From the NCBI RefSeq assembly GCF_026107375.2, contig NZ_JAPCIA010000001.1:682001-746000 (forward strand): 64,000 bases of DNA, written 5' to 3'. The notes below the pieces were generated by a model. The model had not been told where the DNA came from. It searched no databases and was given only the letters and a program-made list of their open reading frames with translations. Below, piece after piece: positions 30,640 through 40,902 of this stretch (its first letter is position 1; every line of letters starts with the position of its first letter). The position numbers were made by a program, and so were the translations under genes. The stretch comes from Sphingomonas sp. BT-65. Lineage in GTDB: Bacteria > Pseudomonadota > Alphaproteobacteria > Sphingomonadales > Sphingomonadaceae.

Positions 30640-30727
30640 CACGGCGCCTTCGGGGTCGCGCGAACCGGCATCGCAGCCAAGCTGGATGCCACAAGACGTT
30701 GAAATTGCTCATTGGAGGATTCAGACC
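30640..30727 (+). promoter_or_regulatory. ROSE-type RNA thermometer in the hsp20 leader
   Basis: The last hairpin pairs TTGCTC (30705-30710) with the ribosome site GGAGGAT (30714-30720) around a short loop. The pairs are C10-G15, T9-A16, C8-G17, an opposed G7 and G18, and T6-A19 (last two digits). This TTGCT/AGGA pairing with an opposed G-G is the signature of ROSE elements, which hide the ribosome site at low temperature and melt on heating. A second hairpin, GGCATC..AGC-CAA-GCT..GATGCC, lies at 30667-30690. ROSE elements are known in front of small heat-shock genes of alphaproteobacteria. Confidence 0.8.
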
Positions 30728-31201
30728 ATGCGTCAGATTGATCTCACCCCGTTCCGCCGCTCGACGATCGGCTTCGACCGGCTCTTCGACATGCTCGAAG
30801 CGACCGCGCGCCAGTCCAGCAGCGAGAATTATCCCCCCTTCAACCTCGAGCGGATCTCCGACGACCGCTACCGGATCACGATCGCCGTGGCCGGCTTCAA
30901 GCCCGACGAGATCGACATCACCGCGCAGCAGAACCTGCTGCTGGTCACCGGGAAGAAGGCCGAGTCGCAGGACAACAACGCCGCGCAGATGCTGCATCTC
31001 GGCATCGCCAATCGCGGGTTCGAGCGCCGTTTCGAGCTGGCCGATTTCGTCCGTGTCGAGAGCGCCAACCTCAACGACGGTCTGCTCGTGATCGCGCTGG
31101 TGCGTGAGGTGCCCGAGGCGATGAAGCCCAAGAAGATCGCCATCGGCGCCGGCGACGAGACCGGCGGCGACGGCGCAATCGAGCACCGCTCGGTCGCCTG
31201 A
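30728..31201 (+). CDS. Hsp20-family small heat-shock protein
   Basis: This ATP-independent chaperone holds unfolding proteins. The 157-residue protein has a short N-terminal arm beginning MRQIDLTPFRRSTIGFDRLF, as in alphaproteobacterial HspH/IbpA types. The alpha-crystallin domain runs from about residue 38 to 128 (YPPFNLERISDDRYRITIAV, GKKAESQDNN, GIANRGFERRFELADFV), followed by a basic tail with KPKKIAI. The ATG at 30728 is fixed by GGAGGA within the thermometer hairpin; the open frame extends upstream but only through the leader. A strong terminator follows. Confidence 0.93.
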   Translation: MRQIDLTPFRRSTIGFDRLFDMLEATARQSSSENYPPFNLERISDDRYRITIAVAGFKPDEIDITAQQNLLLVTGKKAESQDNNAAQMLHLGIANRGFERRFELADFVRVESANLNDGLLVIALVREVPEAMKPKKIAIGAGDETGGDGAIEHRSVA

Positions 31202-31250
31202 GCGACACACCAAAGGCGGCGCGACCTACCCCCTTGCGCGCCGCCCCTGG

Positions 31251-31282
31251 GGGCGTCCGGACGACAGTCCGGGCGCCCTTTT
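31251..31282 (+). terminator. Rho-independent terminator after hsp20
   Basis: A 12-base-pair stem GGGCGTCCGGAC / GTCCGGGCGCCC with one T-G wobble and loop GACA is followed by TTTT (31279-31282). Confidence 0.88.
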
Positions 31283-31426
31283 GCTTGCTCGAGGAGCAAT
31301 GGGATAACAATTCCTCCCTCGGAGGGGAGGAATTGCATGCCTCTCATCTGCTTGTCACCCGGCTGTGGCTGATGCATCCCTCACCTGCCGGACCAGCGGC
31401 AGGACGAGGCAAGGGTTTCCAGAAGA

Positions 31427-32497
31427 ATGTCCTCGGCAAGCTATCGCTTCGAAGGCTTCCACCTCGATCCCGGCAACCGCCGCCTGACGCGTCACGGCGA
31501 AGCGATCGAGCTCAACGCGCGCTATCTCGACGCCCTGACCCTGCTCGTCCGCGAGCCGGGCCAGCTCGTGTCCAAGGACAGCTTCATGAGCGAGGTGTGG
31601 CGCGGCGTGCCCGTCACCGACGAGGCGCTGACGCAGTGCATCCGCACGCTGCGCCGCCAGCTCGGCGACGATGCTGCCAGCCCGCGCTTCATCGAGACGG
31701 TGCCCAAGCACGGCTATCGCTTCATCGCCGCGGTCGAGGGAGATGCAGTGCCCTTGCCTCCCGCATCGCCCACTATTTCCGCCCCCTCCACCCGCCGCGA
31801 CGACGCGGCGCTCACCGCCGGGTTCGGCATCGTCGGGGGTAGCATCGCCGGGGTGATCGGCGGGCTGGTCTACGGCTTTGCCGGGGCGTCGCAGCCCTTG
31901 CAGGCGAGCATGGGGGCGGCGTCGGTGATGCTCGTGCTGCTCAGCGTCACCATCCTGATCGGCACGATCGGCGCGGCAGCGGTGAGCATCGGCATCGCGG
32001 CGGCCAATGCGCTGTCGGCCAAGCCGTGGCGGTGGAGCGTGGTCGGCGGCGCAGCGGGCGGCTTGGTCATCGGCGCGATCGGCAAGCTGGTCGGGCTCGA
32101 CGCCTTCACCTTGCTGCTGGGCCAGTCGCCCGGCGACATCACCGGCGCGGCGGAGGGAATGCTGCTCGGCGGCGGAGTCGGCCTCGGCGCCTGGCTCGCG
32201 CATCGCGTGCCCGCGCCCTCGCCGCGCCGCGGCCTGGCGCTCGGCGCGCTGGCGGGCGGCGCGGCCGGGCTGGCGGCGTCATTGCTCGGCGGACGGCTGC
32301 TCGCGGGAAGCCTGGCGTTGCTCGCCATGCACTTCCCCAATTCGCGCCTGCGCCTCGATCAGATCGGCGCGCTGTTCGGCGAAGGCAGCTTCGGGCCGGT
32401 CAGCCATGCCGTCACCGCCACCTTCGAGGGCGCGCTGTTCGGCGCCTGCATCGTCGGGGCGATGATCCTCGCCCGGCGCGAGCGCGGGAACAGCTAG
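31427..32497 (+). CDS. Winged-helix (OmpR/CadC-type) transcriptional regulator fused to a polytopic membrane domain
   Basis: Residues about 5-100 form a Trans_reg_C winged helix: YRFEGFHLDPGNRRLTRHGE, NARYLDALTLLVREPGQLVS, VTDEALTQCIRTLRRQLGDD, and FIETVPKHGYRFIAAVEG. The rest, about residues 125-350, contains six or seven hydrophobic, Gly/Ala-rich segments (for example GGSIAGVIGGLVYGFAG, SVMLVLLSVTILIGTIGAAA, GAAGGLVIGAIGKLVG, GLALGALAGGAAGLAASLLGG). CadC and ToxR have one membrane pass and a periplasmic sensor; here the sensor part appears to be the membrane domain itself. No response-regulator receiver is present. The target genes are unknown. A family C repeat follows the stop codon. Confidence 0.82.
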   Translation: MSSASYRFEGFHLDPGNRRLTRHGEAIELNARYLDALTLLVREPGQLVSKDSFMSEVWRGVPVTDEALTQCIRTLRRQLGDDAASPRFIETVPKHGYRFIAAVEGDAVPLPPASPTISAPSTRRDDAALTAGFGIVGGSIAGVIGGLVYGFAGASQPLQASMGAASVMLVLLSVTILIGTIGAAAVSIGIAAANALSAKPWRWSVVGGAAGGLVIGAIGKLVGLDAFTLLLGQSPGDITGAAEGMLLGGGVGLGAWLAHRVPAPSPRRGLALGALAGGAAGLAASLLGGRLLAGSLALLAMHFPNSRLRLDQIGALFGEGSFGPVSHAVTATFEGALFGACIVGAMILARRERGNS

Positions 32498-32510
32498 CCC
32501 ACCTTTCTGC

Positions 32511-32601
32511 CGTCATGCTGAACTTGTTTCAGCATCCATCTCTCCAGAGGCGACGGAGCCGATTGGGGCACAATGGACCCTGAAACAAGTTCAGGGTGAC
32601 G
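32511..32601. repeat. Intergenic inverted repeat, family C
   Basis: The arms are CGTCATGCTGAACTTGTTTC (32511-32530) and its counterpart GAAACAAGTTCAGGGTGACG (32582-32601), about 50 bases apart; they match except for two positions. It lies between the convergent regulator and pyrG genes and could act as a two-way transcript end. I recall similar sequences (TGAACTTGTTTCAG) as frequent in alphaproteobacterial intergenic DNA. Confidence 0.78.
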
Positions 32602-32634
32602 TAATGAAGGGAATAATGAAGAGAAGGCGGCGTC

Positions 32635-34272
32635 TCAGACCAGCCGCGACTGCCGCACTGCCGCCTCGATGAAGCTCGCGAACAACGGGTGCGGATCGAA
32701 CGGCTTGGATTTCAGCTCCGGGTGGAACTGCACACCGACGAACCAGGGATGGTCGGGCCGCTCGACGATCTCGGGCAGCATGCCGTCGGGCGACATGCCC
32801 GAGAACACCAGCCCGCCCTGCTCGAGCGCATCGCGATAGCCGGTGTTTACCTCATAGCGGTGGCGGTGGCGCTCACTGATCTCGTCTTCGCCATAGATCG
32901 ACGCGACCACCGAATTGCCGGTGAGCTTCGCGGGATAGGCGCCGAGCCGCATCGTGCCGCCCAGGTCGCCGCCCTCCTCGCGCTTCTCGATCCCCGCGGC
33001 GCTCATCCATTCGGTGATGATGCCGACTACCGGCTCCGGCGTCGGGCCGAACTCGGTCGAGGAGGCGTTGGCCACGCCCGCCAGGTTCCGCGCACCCTCG
33101 ACGCACGCCATCTGCATGCCGAAGCAGATGCCGAAATAGGGCACTTTCCGCTCGCGCGCAAAGCGGACGCTGGCGATCTTGCCCTCGGCGCCGCGCGATC
33201 CGAATGCGCCAGGCACCAGGATCGCGTGGCACGGCTCCAGGCTCGCGGCGACCTCGGCATCGTCGCCGGTCTCGAACAGCTCGGCGTCGATCCAGCGGAT
33301 GTTGACCTTCACCCTGTTGGCGATGCCGCCATGGACCAGCGCCTCGTTGAGCGACTTGTAGGCGTCCGGCAGGCCGACATATTTGCCGACCACGCCGACC
33401 GTCACCTCGCCCTCGGGGTTGAACAGCCGGTCGGTGATCTCGGTCCAGCGCGACAGGTTAGGCTCGGCACCCGGTTCGATGCCGAAGGCACGCAGCACTT
33501 CGCCGTCCAGCCCCTCGGCATGATATTGCAGCGGCACCGCGTAGATGCTCGGCGCGTCGAGCGCGGGAATGACGGCGCTGGCCGGCACGTTGCAGAATTG
33601 CGCGATCTTGGCGCGCTCGCCCGCGGGCAGCGGCTTCTCGCAGCGGCACACCAGCACGTCGGGCTGAACGCCCAATGAGGCGAGCTCGCGCACGCTGTGC
33701 TGGGTCGGCTTGGTCTTGAGCTCGCCCGCGGCGGCGATGTACGGCACCAGCGTCACATGGATGCTGATCGAGCGGCCGCGGCCGAGCTCGTTCTTGAGCT
33801 GGCGGATCGCCTCGATGAACGGCAGCGATTCGATGTCGCCGACGGTGCCGCCGATCTCGCACAGCACGAAATCGAGATCCTCGGTCTCGGTCTGGGCGAA
33901 GTCCTTGATCGCGTCGGTGACGTGCGGGATCACCTGCACCGTCGCGCCGAGATAGTCGCCGCGCCGCTCGCGCTCGATGATCGTCTTGTAGATCCGGCCC
34001 GAGGTGACGTTGTCCGACTGCCGCGAGGCGACGCCGGTAAAGCGCTCGTAATGGCCGAGGTCGAGGTCGGTTTCGGCTCCGTCGTCGGTCACATAGACCT
34101 CGCCGTGCTGATACGGGCTCATCGTGCCCGGATCGACGTTGAGATAGGGGTCGAACTTCCGGATGCGGACCTTGTACCCGCGCGCCTGGAGGAGCGCCGC
34201 GAGGCTCGCCGCCATCAGGCCTTTTCCAAGCGAGGAGACCACGCCGCCGGTGATGAAAATATACCGCGTCAT
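32635..34272 (-). CDS. pyrG: CTP synthase
   Basis: The enzyme aminates UTP to CTP with ATP and glutamine-derived ammonia. The N-terminal amidoligase domain begins [20 protein letters not shown] and includes [28 protein letters not shown]. The C-terminal class I glutaminase domain has the nucleophile Cys in FGICFGMQ and His-Glu in FHPEL. The ATG at 34272 starts directly at the conserved N-terminus (545 residues); an in-frame GTG at 34281 adds three residues. secG lies 83 bases upstream on the same strand, a common alphaproteobacterial neighbour. Confidence 0.96.
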   Translation of the reverse strand: MTRYIFITGGVVSSLGKGLMAASLAALLQARGYKVRIRKFDPYLNVDPGTMSPYQHGEVYVTDDGAETDLDLGHYERFTGVASRQSDNVTSGRIYKTIIERERRGDYLGATVQVIPHVTDAIKDFAQTETEDLDFVLCEIGGTVGDIESLPFIEAIRQLKNELGRGRSISIHVTLVPYIAAAGELKTKPTQHSVRELASLGVQPDVLVCRCEKPLPAGERAKIAQFCNVPASAVIPALDAPSIYAVPLQYHAEGLDGEVLRAFGIEPGAEPNLSRWTEITDRLFNPEGEVTVGVVGKYVGLPDAYKSLNEALVHGGIANRVKVNIRWIDAELFETGDDAEVAASLEPCHAILVPGAFGSRGAEGKIASVRFARERKVPYFGICFGMQMACVEGARNLAGVANASSTEFGPTPEPVVGIITEWMSAAGIEKREEGGDLGGTMRLGAYPAKLTGNSVVASIYGEDEISERHRHRYEVNTGYRDALEQGGLVFSGMSPDGMLPEIVERPDHPWFVGVQFHPELKSKPFDPHPLFASFIEAAVRQSRLV

Positions 34273-34355
34273 GGGAGTCACCGCTTAGCCTCTATGCACG
34301 AGTTGGGGCAAGCGCCCGAATCCGGACGCTGCCGAAAAAGTTGTTCGAAAGCCGC

Positions 34356-34727
34356 TTAGTTCGCGAGCGGAACAGCGCCGTTGTCGGCCGGGGCGGCCGG
34401 TACGGCGGTCGGCTGCGTCGCGGGAGCGGGGCCGCCGGTGACCGGGCCGGGTGCGGTCTGCGCGGGCTGGGTCACCCGGCTGGTGTCGATCGTGTCGGCG
34501 CCGCGAGTCGCCGCCAGCACCGCGAGCACGATGCTCATCACCACGAACAACGTCGCGAGGACCGCGGTCGCGCGCGTCAGGAAGTTCGCCGCGCCGCGCG
34601 CCGACATCAGGCCCGACGGGCTGCCGCCCGTGGTCAGGCCGCCGCCCTCGGACTTCTGCATCAGGATCACCGTCACCAGCAGCGCGGCGATGATGGCATG
34701 GACGACGAGGAGGAAGGTGAACAGCAT
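34356..34727 (-). CDS. secG: Preprotein translocase subunit SecG
   Basis: SecG is the small accessory subunit of the SecYEG channel. The 123-residue protein has an N-terminal helix (LFTFLLVVHAIIAALLVTVILMQ), the conserved cytoplasmic loop KSEGGGLTTGGSPSGLMSARGAANFLTRAT, and a second helix (AVLATLFVVMSIVLAVLAA). A Pro/Ala-rich tail typical of alphaproteobacterial SecG follows. It precedes pyrG. The tpiA gene that often lies upstream is absent; a MarR gene is divergent instead. Confidence 0.93.
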   Translation of the reverse strand: MLFTFLLVVHAIIAALLVTVILMQKSEGGGLTTGGSPSGLMSARGAANFLTRATAVLATLFVVMSIVLAVLAATRGADTIDTSRVTQPAQTAPGPVTGGPAPATQPTAVPAAPADNGAVPLAN

Positions 34728-34849
34728 GTCGATCTTTCGCGGGAAAGCGGCGACATAGTGGAGGTAACCGGCGCGATCAACCGTCCAGAGCTCCGGAAAA
34801 CGTCACAGAAGCGGAACATTTCGGCGCAGCACTGAAACCCCTTGGCTAG

Positions 34850-34867
34850 CGGGGCGTTAATGCCCCG
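34850..34867. other. Short hairpin in the secG / MarR divergent region
   Basis: CGGGGC-GTTAAT-GCCCCG forms a 6-base-pair stem. It lies upstream of the MarR gene and may be an operator or leader hairpin; no more can be said. Confidence 0.35.
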
Positions 34868-34914
34868 GAAAGCCCGGCTCCTTGCGGGCCTGTAACTAAC
34901 ATGAGTGCAGCGCG

Positions 34915-35274
34915 ATGAACGCCATGAGCGACCAGTCGCTATACAGCTGGAAGAACACGCTGATCGACTATGTCCGGTCGGGCGAGCCGGATCTCACCAA
35001 CCGACAGATGGCGCTGATGCTGCTCGTCTACCTCGATCCCGGCCCGCATACGGTGCGCGGATTGGCCAAGGCGCTCAACGTCTCCAAGCCCGTGGTCACG
35101 CGCGCCTTGAACAGGTTGGGCGCCCTCGGCTATCTGCGCCGCCAGCGCGACGAGACCGACAAGCGGAACATCTTCGTCGCACGTACACCGGAAGGGGCGG
35201 ACTTTCTTGCAGAATTCGGGCATTTCGTCAGTGGCGACAACGGGGCAGGACAAGCAGTCAGGCGCAGCGCGTAA
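34915..35274 (+). CDS. MarR-family winged-helix transcriptional regulator
   Basis: The 119-residue protein contains a winged helix (LTNRQMALMLLVYLDPGPHT, VRGLAKALNVSKPVVTRALN, LGALGYLRRQRDETDKRNIF) matching MarR recognition helix and wing. The usual N-terminal dimerisation helix is short and the C-terminal one nearly absent, so the protein is small for MarR (140-160 residues). It may regulate itself or the divergent secG-pyrG, which is inference. The next gene begins inside its 3' end in another frame. Confidence 0.83.
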   Translation: MNAMSDQSLYSWKNTLIDYVRSGEPDLTNRQMALMLLVYLDPGPHTVRGLAKALNVSKPVVTRALNRLGALGYLRRQRDETDKRNIFVARTPEGADFLAEFGHFVSGDNGAGQAVRRSA

Positions 35275-35584
35275 CCGATTCGCGCTGACCGGCCGTTCGG
35301 TCCTGATCGACCCGCGCACCGACGCTGCCCGCCGCGATCTCGCGGATGTCCGCCTCGCCGATCGCGTCTTCGCGCCGCATTATGCCGCACCGGTCGCCTA
35401 TGTCGTCGCCGCGTCTGTCGCGCTGCGTGCCGCCAAGGAAGCCGATGCGGAGGCACTGGCACAACTCGCCGCCGGCGACGTCTTCGAGGTGCTCGAGCTG
35501 TCCGCCGGCACCGCCTGGGGCCGCGCGCCAGGCGTCGGGCTGGTCGGCTATGTCGACGCCGCCAAGCTGAGGGCCGCCGCATGA
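35207..35584 (+). CDS. Stand-alone SH3-like domain protein
   Basis: The 125-residue product (TTG start with GGAAGGGG upstream; a GTG at 35231 is an alternative) resembles the N-terminal SH3-like part of NlpC/P60 peptidases: DPRTDAARRDLADVRLADRV, then AAPVAYVVAASVALRAAKEA and a final WGRAPGVGLVGYVDAAKL. In peptidases this part is followed by a catalytic Cys-His domain, which is missing here. The gene overlaps the MarR gene by about 68 bases and the argC start by 4 (ATGA), so all three are probably one transcript. It has no signal peptide. The role is unknown; peptidoglycan-ligand binding is only a family-based guess. Confidence 0.7.
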   Translation: MQNSGISSVATTGQDKQSGAARNRFALTGRSVLIDPRTDAARRDLADVRLADRVFAPHYAAPVAYVVAASVALRAAKEADAEALAQLAAGDVFEVLELSAGTAWGRAPGVGLVGYVDAAKLRAAA

Positions 35585-36513
35585 AGGTCAGCGTGTTCAT
35601 CGACGGTGCCGCCGGCACCACCGGGCTCGAGATCCGCGAGCGGCTCGCCACGCGCGCCGAGATCGAGCTGATCGCGCTCGACGACGCCGACCGCAAGGAC
35701 CCGGCGAAACGCTCCGAAGCGCTCAACACCGCCGACTTCGTCATCCTCTGCCTGCCCGACGACGCCGCACGCGAGGCGGTCGAGCTCGTTACCAACGAGC
35801 GCACGCGGATCATCGACGCCTCGACCGCGCATCGCGTCGCCGAGGGCTGGACCTATGGCTTCGCCGAGCTCGAACCCTCTCAGGGGGCCGCGATCGCGGA
35901 GGCGCGCTATGTCAGCAACCCCGGCTGCTGGCCGACCGGCTTCCTCGCGCTGGTGCGGCCGCTGGTCCGCGCCGGCCTGATCCCGCCCGACTGGGTGCTC
36001 ACCACCGGCGGCGCCTCGGGCTATTCGGGCGGCGGCAAGTCGATGATCGCCGAGTTCGAGGATGGCGGCGAGACCAGCGGCTTCCGCGCCTATGGCCTCA
36101 ATCTCGAGCACAAGCACCTGCCCGAGATGCAGAAGCATGCGCGCATCGATCACGCCCCGATCTTCCAGCCCGCGGTCGCGCGCGTCTATCGCGGCATGCT
36201 GATCGAAGTGCCGCTGCCGCTCCAGGCGCTGCCGCGCAAGCCCTCGCCCGCCCAGATCGAGGCGGCGCTGACCGACGCCTATGCCGATTCGCCGATCGTG
36301 CGCGTGCTGCCCGCCGACGACGTCTCGCTGGTGCGGATCGAGGACGATGCCGGGACCGATCGGTTGACGATCCGCGTGTTCGGCAACGCCGAGCGCGGCC
36401 AGGCGCGGCTCGTCGCGACGTTCGACAATCTCGGCAAGGGTGCGGGCGGCGGCGCGGTGCAGAACCTCAACATCATGGCGGGGTTCGACCAGACCGCGGG
36501 GCTGGTGCTTTAG
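35581..36513 (+). CDS. argC: N-acetyl-gamma-glutamyl-phosphate reductase (short type)
   Basis: This is the NADPH-dependent third step of arginine synthesis. The Rossmann start is VFIDGAAGTTGLEI, and the catalytic Cys116 lies in NPGCWPTG. The 310-residue length is that of the type 2 ArgC, which lacks the insertions of the 340-residue form. GGASGYSGGGKSMI and HKHLPEM are conserved. The ATG overlaps the preceding stop (ATGA). No other arg genes are near. Confidence 0.94.
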   Translation: MKVSVFIDGAAGTTGLEIRERLATRAEIELIALDDADRKDPAKRSEALNTADFVILCLPDDAAREAVELVTNERTRIIDASTAHRVAEGWTYGFAELEPSQGAAIAEARYVSNPGCWPTGFLALVRPLVRAGLIPPDWVLTTGGASGYSGGGKSMIAEFEDGGETSGFRAYGLNLEHKHLPEMQKHARIDHAPIFQPAVARVYRGMLIEVPLPLQALPRKPSPAQIEAALTDAYADSPIVRVLPADDVSLVRIEDDAGTDRLTIRVFGNAERGQARLVATFDNLGKGAGGGAVQNLNIMAGFDQTAGLVL

Positions 36514-36588
36514 CGGAGAATAGCTATGCGCGCTTCGCACAGCGCGCATCCGCTGCTAGGGGGAGCCCGCAAGACATTGGGAGGATCG

Positions 36589-38046
36589 ATGCGACAGCCA
36601 TTCGGCAAGCTGCTGCTCTTCGGAGCCACCGGAGATCTCTCGCAGCGCATGCTGATTCCGTCGCTCTACGGCCTCCATGCGGACGGCTTGCTGCCCGACG
36701 GCCTGACGATCACGGGAACCGCACGGTCAACGCTGTCAGATGCCGAGTTCCGCGATTTCGCCGCCAAGGCGCTCGACACGCATCTGCCCGGGGACCGCAA
36801 GGACAAGGGCGCGATCGCCGCCTTTCTCGAACGGCTGCAGTACCAGGCGCTCGATGCCGCCAATATCGACGGCTATGCGGCGCTCGCCGAAAAGCTGGGC
36901 GACATCTCCAACGGCCTCGCCATCTTCCTGTCGACCGCGCCCAAATTCTTCGAGCCGACGATCAAGGGCCTCGCCGCCGCGGGGCTTGCGGGCAGCAATG
37001 TCCGCATCGGCCTCGAAAAGCCGCTCGGCACCGATCTCCAGTCCAGCCGCGAGATCAACGACGCGGTCGCCTCGGTCTTCCCCGAGGACCGCACCTTCCG
37101 CATCGATCACTATCTCGGCAAGGAGACGGTCCAGAACATCCTCGCGCTGCGCTTCGGCAACTCGCTGTTCGAGCCGATCTGGAACGCCGCGGGGATCGAG
37201 CATATCCAGATCACCGTCTCCGAGACGGTCGGCCTGGAGGGCCGCGCGGGCTATTATGACGATGTCGGTGCGCTGCGCGACATGGTCCAGAACCATATCC
37301 TCCAGCTGCTCGCGCTGATCGCGATGGAGCCCCCCGCCCGCTTCGATGGCACCTCGATCCGTGACGAGAAGGTCAAGGTGCTCCGCTCGCTCCGCCCGAT
37401 CGCGGGGCAGGAAGCCGCCAACCTTACCGTCACCGGGCAATATACCGGCGGCGCCTCGACCGGGAAGATCGTCGCCGGCTATGCCGAGGAGCTCGAAAAA
37501 CCCTCGCGCACCGAAACCTTCGTCGCGATCAAGGCGCATGTCGACAATTGGCGCTGGCAGGGCGTGCCCTTCTACCTGCGCACCGGCAAACGCATGACCG
37601 AGCGGCGCTCGGAAATCGTCGTCCAGTTCAAACACGTGCCCCACTCGATCTTCGCCGAGCGCGGCGGGGTGCTCCAGTCGAACACGCTGATCATCCGCAT
37701 CCAGCCCGAGGAATATGTCCGCCTGCTGGTGATGGCCAAGGAGCCGGGCCTCGACCGCGAGGGCATCCGCCTGCGCGAGGTGCCGCTCAATCTCAGCCTC
37801 GAGCACGAGTTCGCCGGCACCCGCCGCCGCATCGCCTATGAGCGCCTGCTGCTGGACTTGCTCGAGGGCGACCCCACATTGTTCGTGCGCCGCGACGAGG
37901 TGGAAGCGCAATGGACCTGGATCGACGCGATCCGCGCCGGCTGGGACCAGGCCGACGTCAAGCCCAAGCCCTATGCCGCCGGCACCTGGGGTCCGAGCGC
38001 CGCGATCGCGCTGACCGAGCGGGATGGCGTGACATGGAACGAGTAG
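36589..38046 (+). CDS. zwf: Glucose-6-phosphate 1-dehydrogenase
   Basis: The enzyme oxidises glucose-6-phosphate to 6-phosphogluconolactone with NADP, the entry to the Entner-Doudoroff route. The coenzyme motif is FGATGDLSQRML near the N-terminus, and the substrate and catalytic motif is RIDHYLGKETVQNIL. GGGAGGATCG just before the ATG at 36589 decides the start, giving 485 residues; the frame is open upstream to 36526 but that part is not conserved-looking. This is the first gene of the cluster zwf-pgl-edd-glk-eda, all on the plus strand. Confidence 0.95.
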   Translation: MRQPFGKLLLFGATGDLSQRMLIPSLYGLHADGLLPDGLTITGTARSTLSDAEFRDFAAKALDTHLPGDRKDKGAIAAFLERLQYQALDAANIDGYAALAEKLGDISNGLAIFLSTAPKFFEPTIKGLAAAGLAGSNVRIGLEKPLGTDLQSSREINDAVASVFPEDRTFRIDHYLGKETVQNILALRFGNSLFEPIWNAAGIEHIQITVSETVGLEGRAGYYDDVGALRDMVQNHILQLLALIAMEPPARFDGTSIRDEKVKVLRSLRPIAGQEAANLTVTGQYTGGASTGKIVAGYAEELEKPSRTETFVAIKAHVDNWRWQGVPFYLRTGKRMTERRSEIVVQFKHVPHSIFAERGGVLQSNTLIIRIQPEEYVRLLVMAKEPGLDREGIRLREVPLNLSLEHEFAGTRRRIAYERLLLDLLEGDPTLFVRRDEVEAQWTWIDAIRAGWDQADVKPKPYAAGTWGPSAAIALTERDGVTWNE

Positions 38047-38057
38047 TGGCGGCAACC

Positions 38058-38186
38058 ATTCCTCCCCCGGAGGGGGAGGTGGCATCGCGCAGCGATGACG
38101 GAGGGGTATTCTCCCCACGGGACATCGCTTGTGGTGACTACCCCTCCACCGCTTCGCGGTCCCCCTCCCCCTCGGGGGGAGGATTT
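38058..38186. repeat. Intergenic palindromic repeat, family A, copy 4
   Basis: The ends are ATTCCTCCCCCGGAGGGGGAGG and CCCCCTCGGGGGGAGGATTT. The inner part contains GGTGGCATCGCGCAGCGATG and CCACCGCTTCGCGGT. It fills the gap between zwf and pgl inside the Entner-Doudoroff cluster. Confidence 0.82.
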
Positions 38187-38217
38187 GAAACCTACATCCC
38201 ACCGGAGAACGACTAGA

Positions 38218-38925
38218 ATGGCCGAAGAAATCGAATGGTGGGAGTATGAGGAAGCCGGGGAGTGGAGCGATGCGCTCGCCGGCGACATCGGCTTCATCAT
38301 CGAGAGCGCGATCGATGCGCGCGGCGGCGCGGTGATCGCGCTGGCGGGCGGGCGCACCCCTGCACCGGTCTATGAGAAGCTCGTCGCGGCCAAGATCGAC
38401 TGGAAGCGCGTGACGATCGTCCCGACCGACGACCGCATCGTCCCGCTCGGCGATGCGATGTCCAACGTCACTGGCCTCGGCAAGACCTTCCTCCCCAAAG
38501 GCGCGCGCGTGATCCCGCTCGTCAGCGAGAAGGCCGAGGACTACAAGGCCGCCGGCCGCGCCGCCGATGCCCGCCTCGCCGATTTCCACTGGCCGCTCGA
38601 TCTCGTCCTGCTCGGCATGGGCGCCGACGGGCACACCGCGTCGATCTTCCCCGGCCCCGACCTCAACGAGGCGCTGAACGGCCCCAAGGAGCGCCGCGCG
38701 CTCGGTGTGATGCCCGATCCGCTGCCGCCCGAGGCACCCGTCGCCCGCGTCACCCTCTCCGGCACCGCCATCGCCAACGCCAAGTCGCTGATGATCGCGA
38801 TCACCGGCGCCGAGAAGCGCAAGGTGCTCGAAGCCGCGATCAAGCAGGGTGCGTCGAGCGCCTACCCGATCGGCCGCGTGCTCGCCGAGACCGAACTGCC
38901 GGTCGATATCCACTGGCTGGGATGA
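38218..38925 (+). CDS. pgl: 6-phosphogluconolactonase
   Basis: The enzyme hydrolyses the lactone made by Zwf to 6-phosphogluconate. The 235-residue protein shows the family segments VIALAGGRTPAPVYEKL, WKRVTIVPTDDRIVPL and DLVLLGMGADGHTASIFPG, the last holding the catalytic His. The ATG at 38218 follows GGAGA at 38204-38208. The open frame extends upstream into the repeat, but those residues are repeat-derived. Confidence 0.94.
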   Translation: MAEEIEWWEYEEAGEWSDALAGDIGFIIESAIDARGGAVIALAGGRTPAPVYEKLVAAKIDWKRVTIVPTDDRIVPLGDAMSNVTGLGKTFLPKGARVIPLVSEKAEDYKAAGRAADARLADFHWPLDLVLLGMGADGHTASIFPGPDLNEALNGPKERRALGVMPDPLPPEAPVARVTLSGTAIANAKSLMIAITGAEKRKVLEAAIKQGASSAYPIGRVLAETELPVDIHWLG

Positions 38926-38930
38926 CCATG

Positions 38931-39028
38931 TCACCCTCACCCTTCCCACTCGCTACGCTCGCGGGCCCCTTCCCTCTCCCATTGGGAGAGGGAGGGAGGC
39001 GCCGAAGGCGCCGGAAGGGTGAGGGTGA
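38931..39028. repeat. Intergenic palindrome between pgl and edd
   Basis: The outer arms are TCACCCTCACCCTTCC (38931-38946) and GGAAGGGTGAGGGTGA (39013-39028), exact reverse complements. Inside are CCTCTCCCATTGGGAGAGG and GGCGCCGAAGGCGCC. It is related in design to family A but has a different sequence. Confidence 0.82.
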
Positions 39029-39055
39029 CCCGCTCTCCGAAGTGCGAGACGAAGC

Positions 39056-40882
<1,827 letters not shown>

Positions 40883-40902
40883 GAGAAGAGCGAGGGGTAG
40901 CC

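Noticed and set aside
30530..31213. Minus-strand frame opposite hsp20
   Set aside because: Covers the RpoH promoter, ROSE hairpin and the Hsp20 coding region, which are far better supported.
36736..38949. A 737-codon minus-strand frame opposite zwf and pgl
   Set aside because: Shadow of zwf, the repeat and pgl; no motif and no ribosome site.
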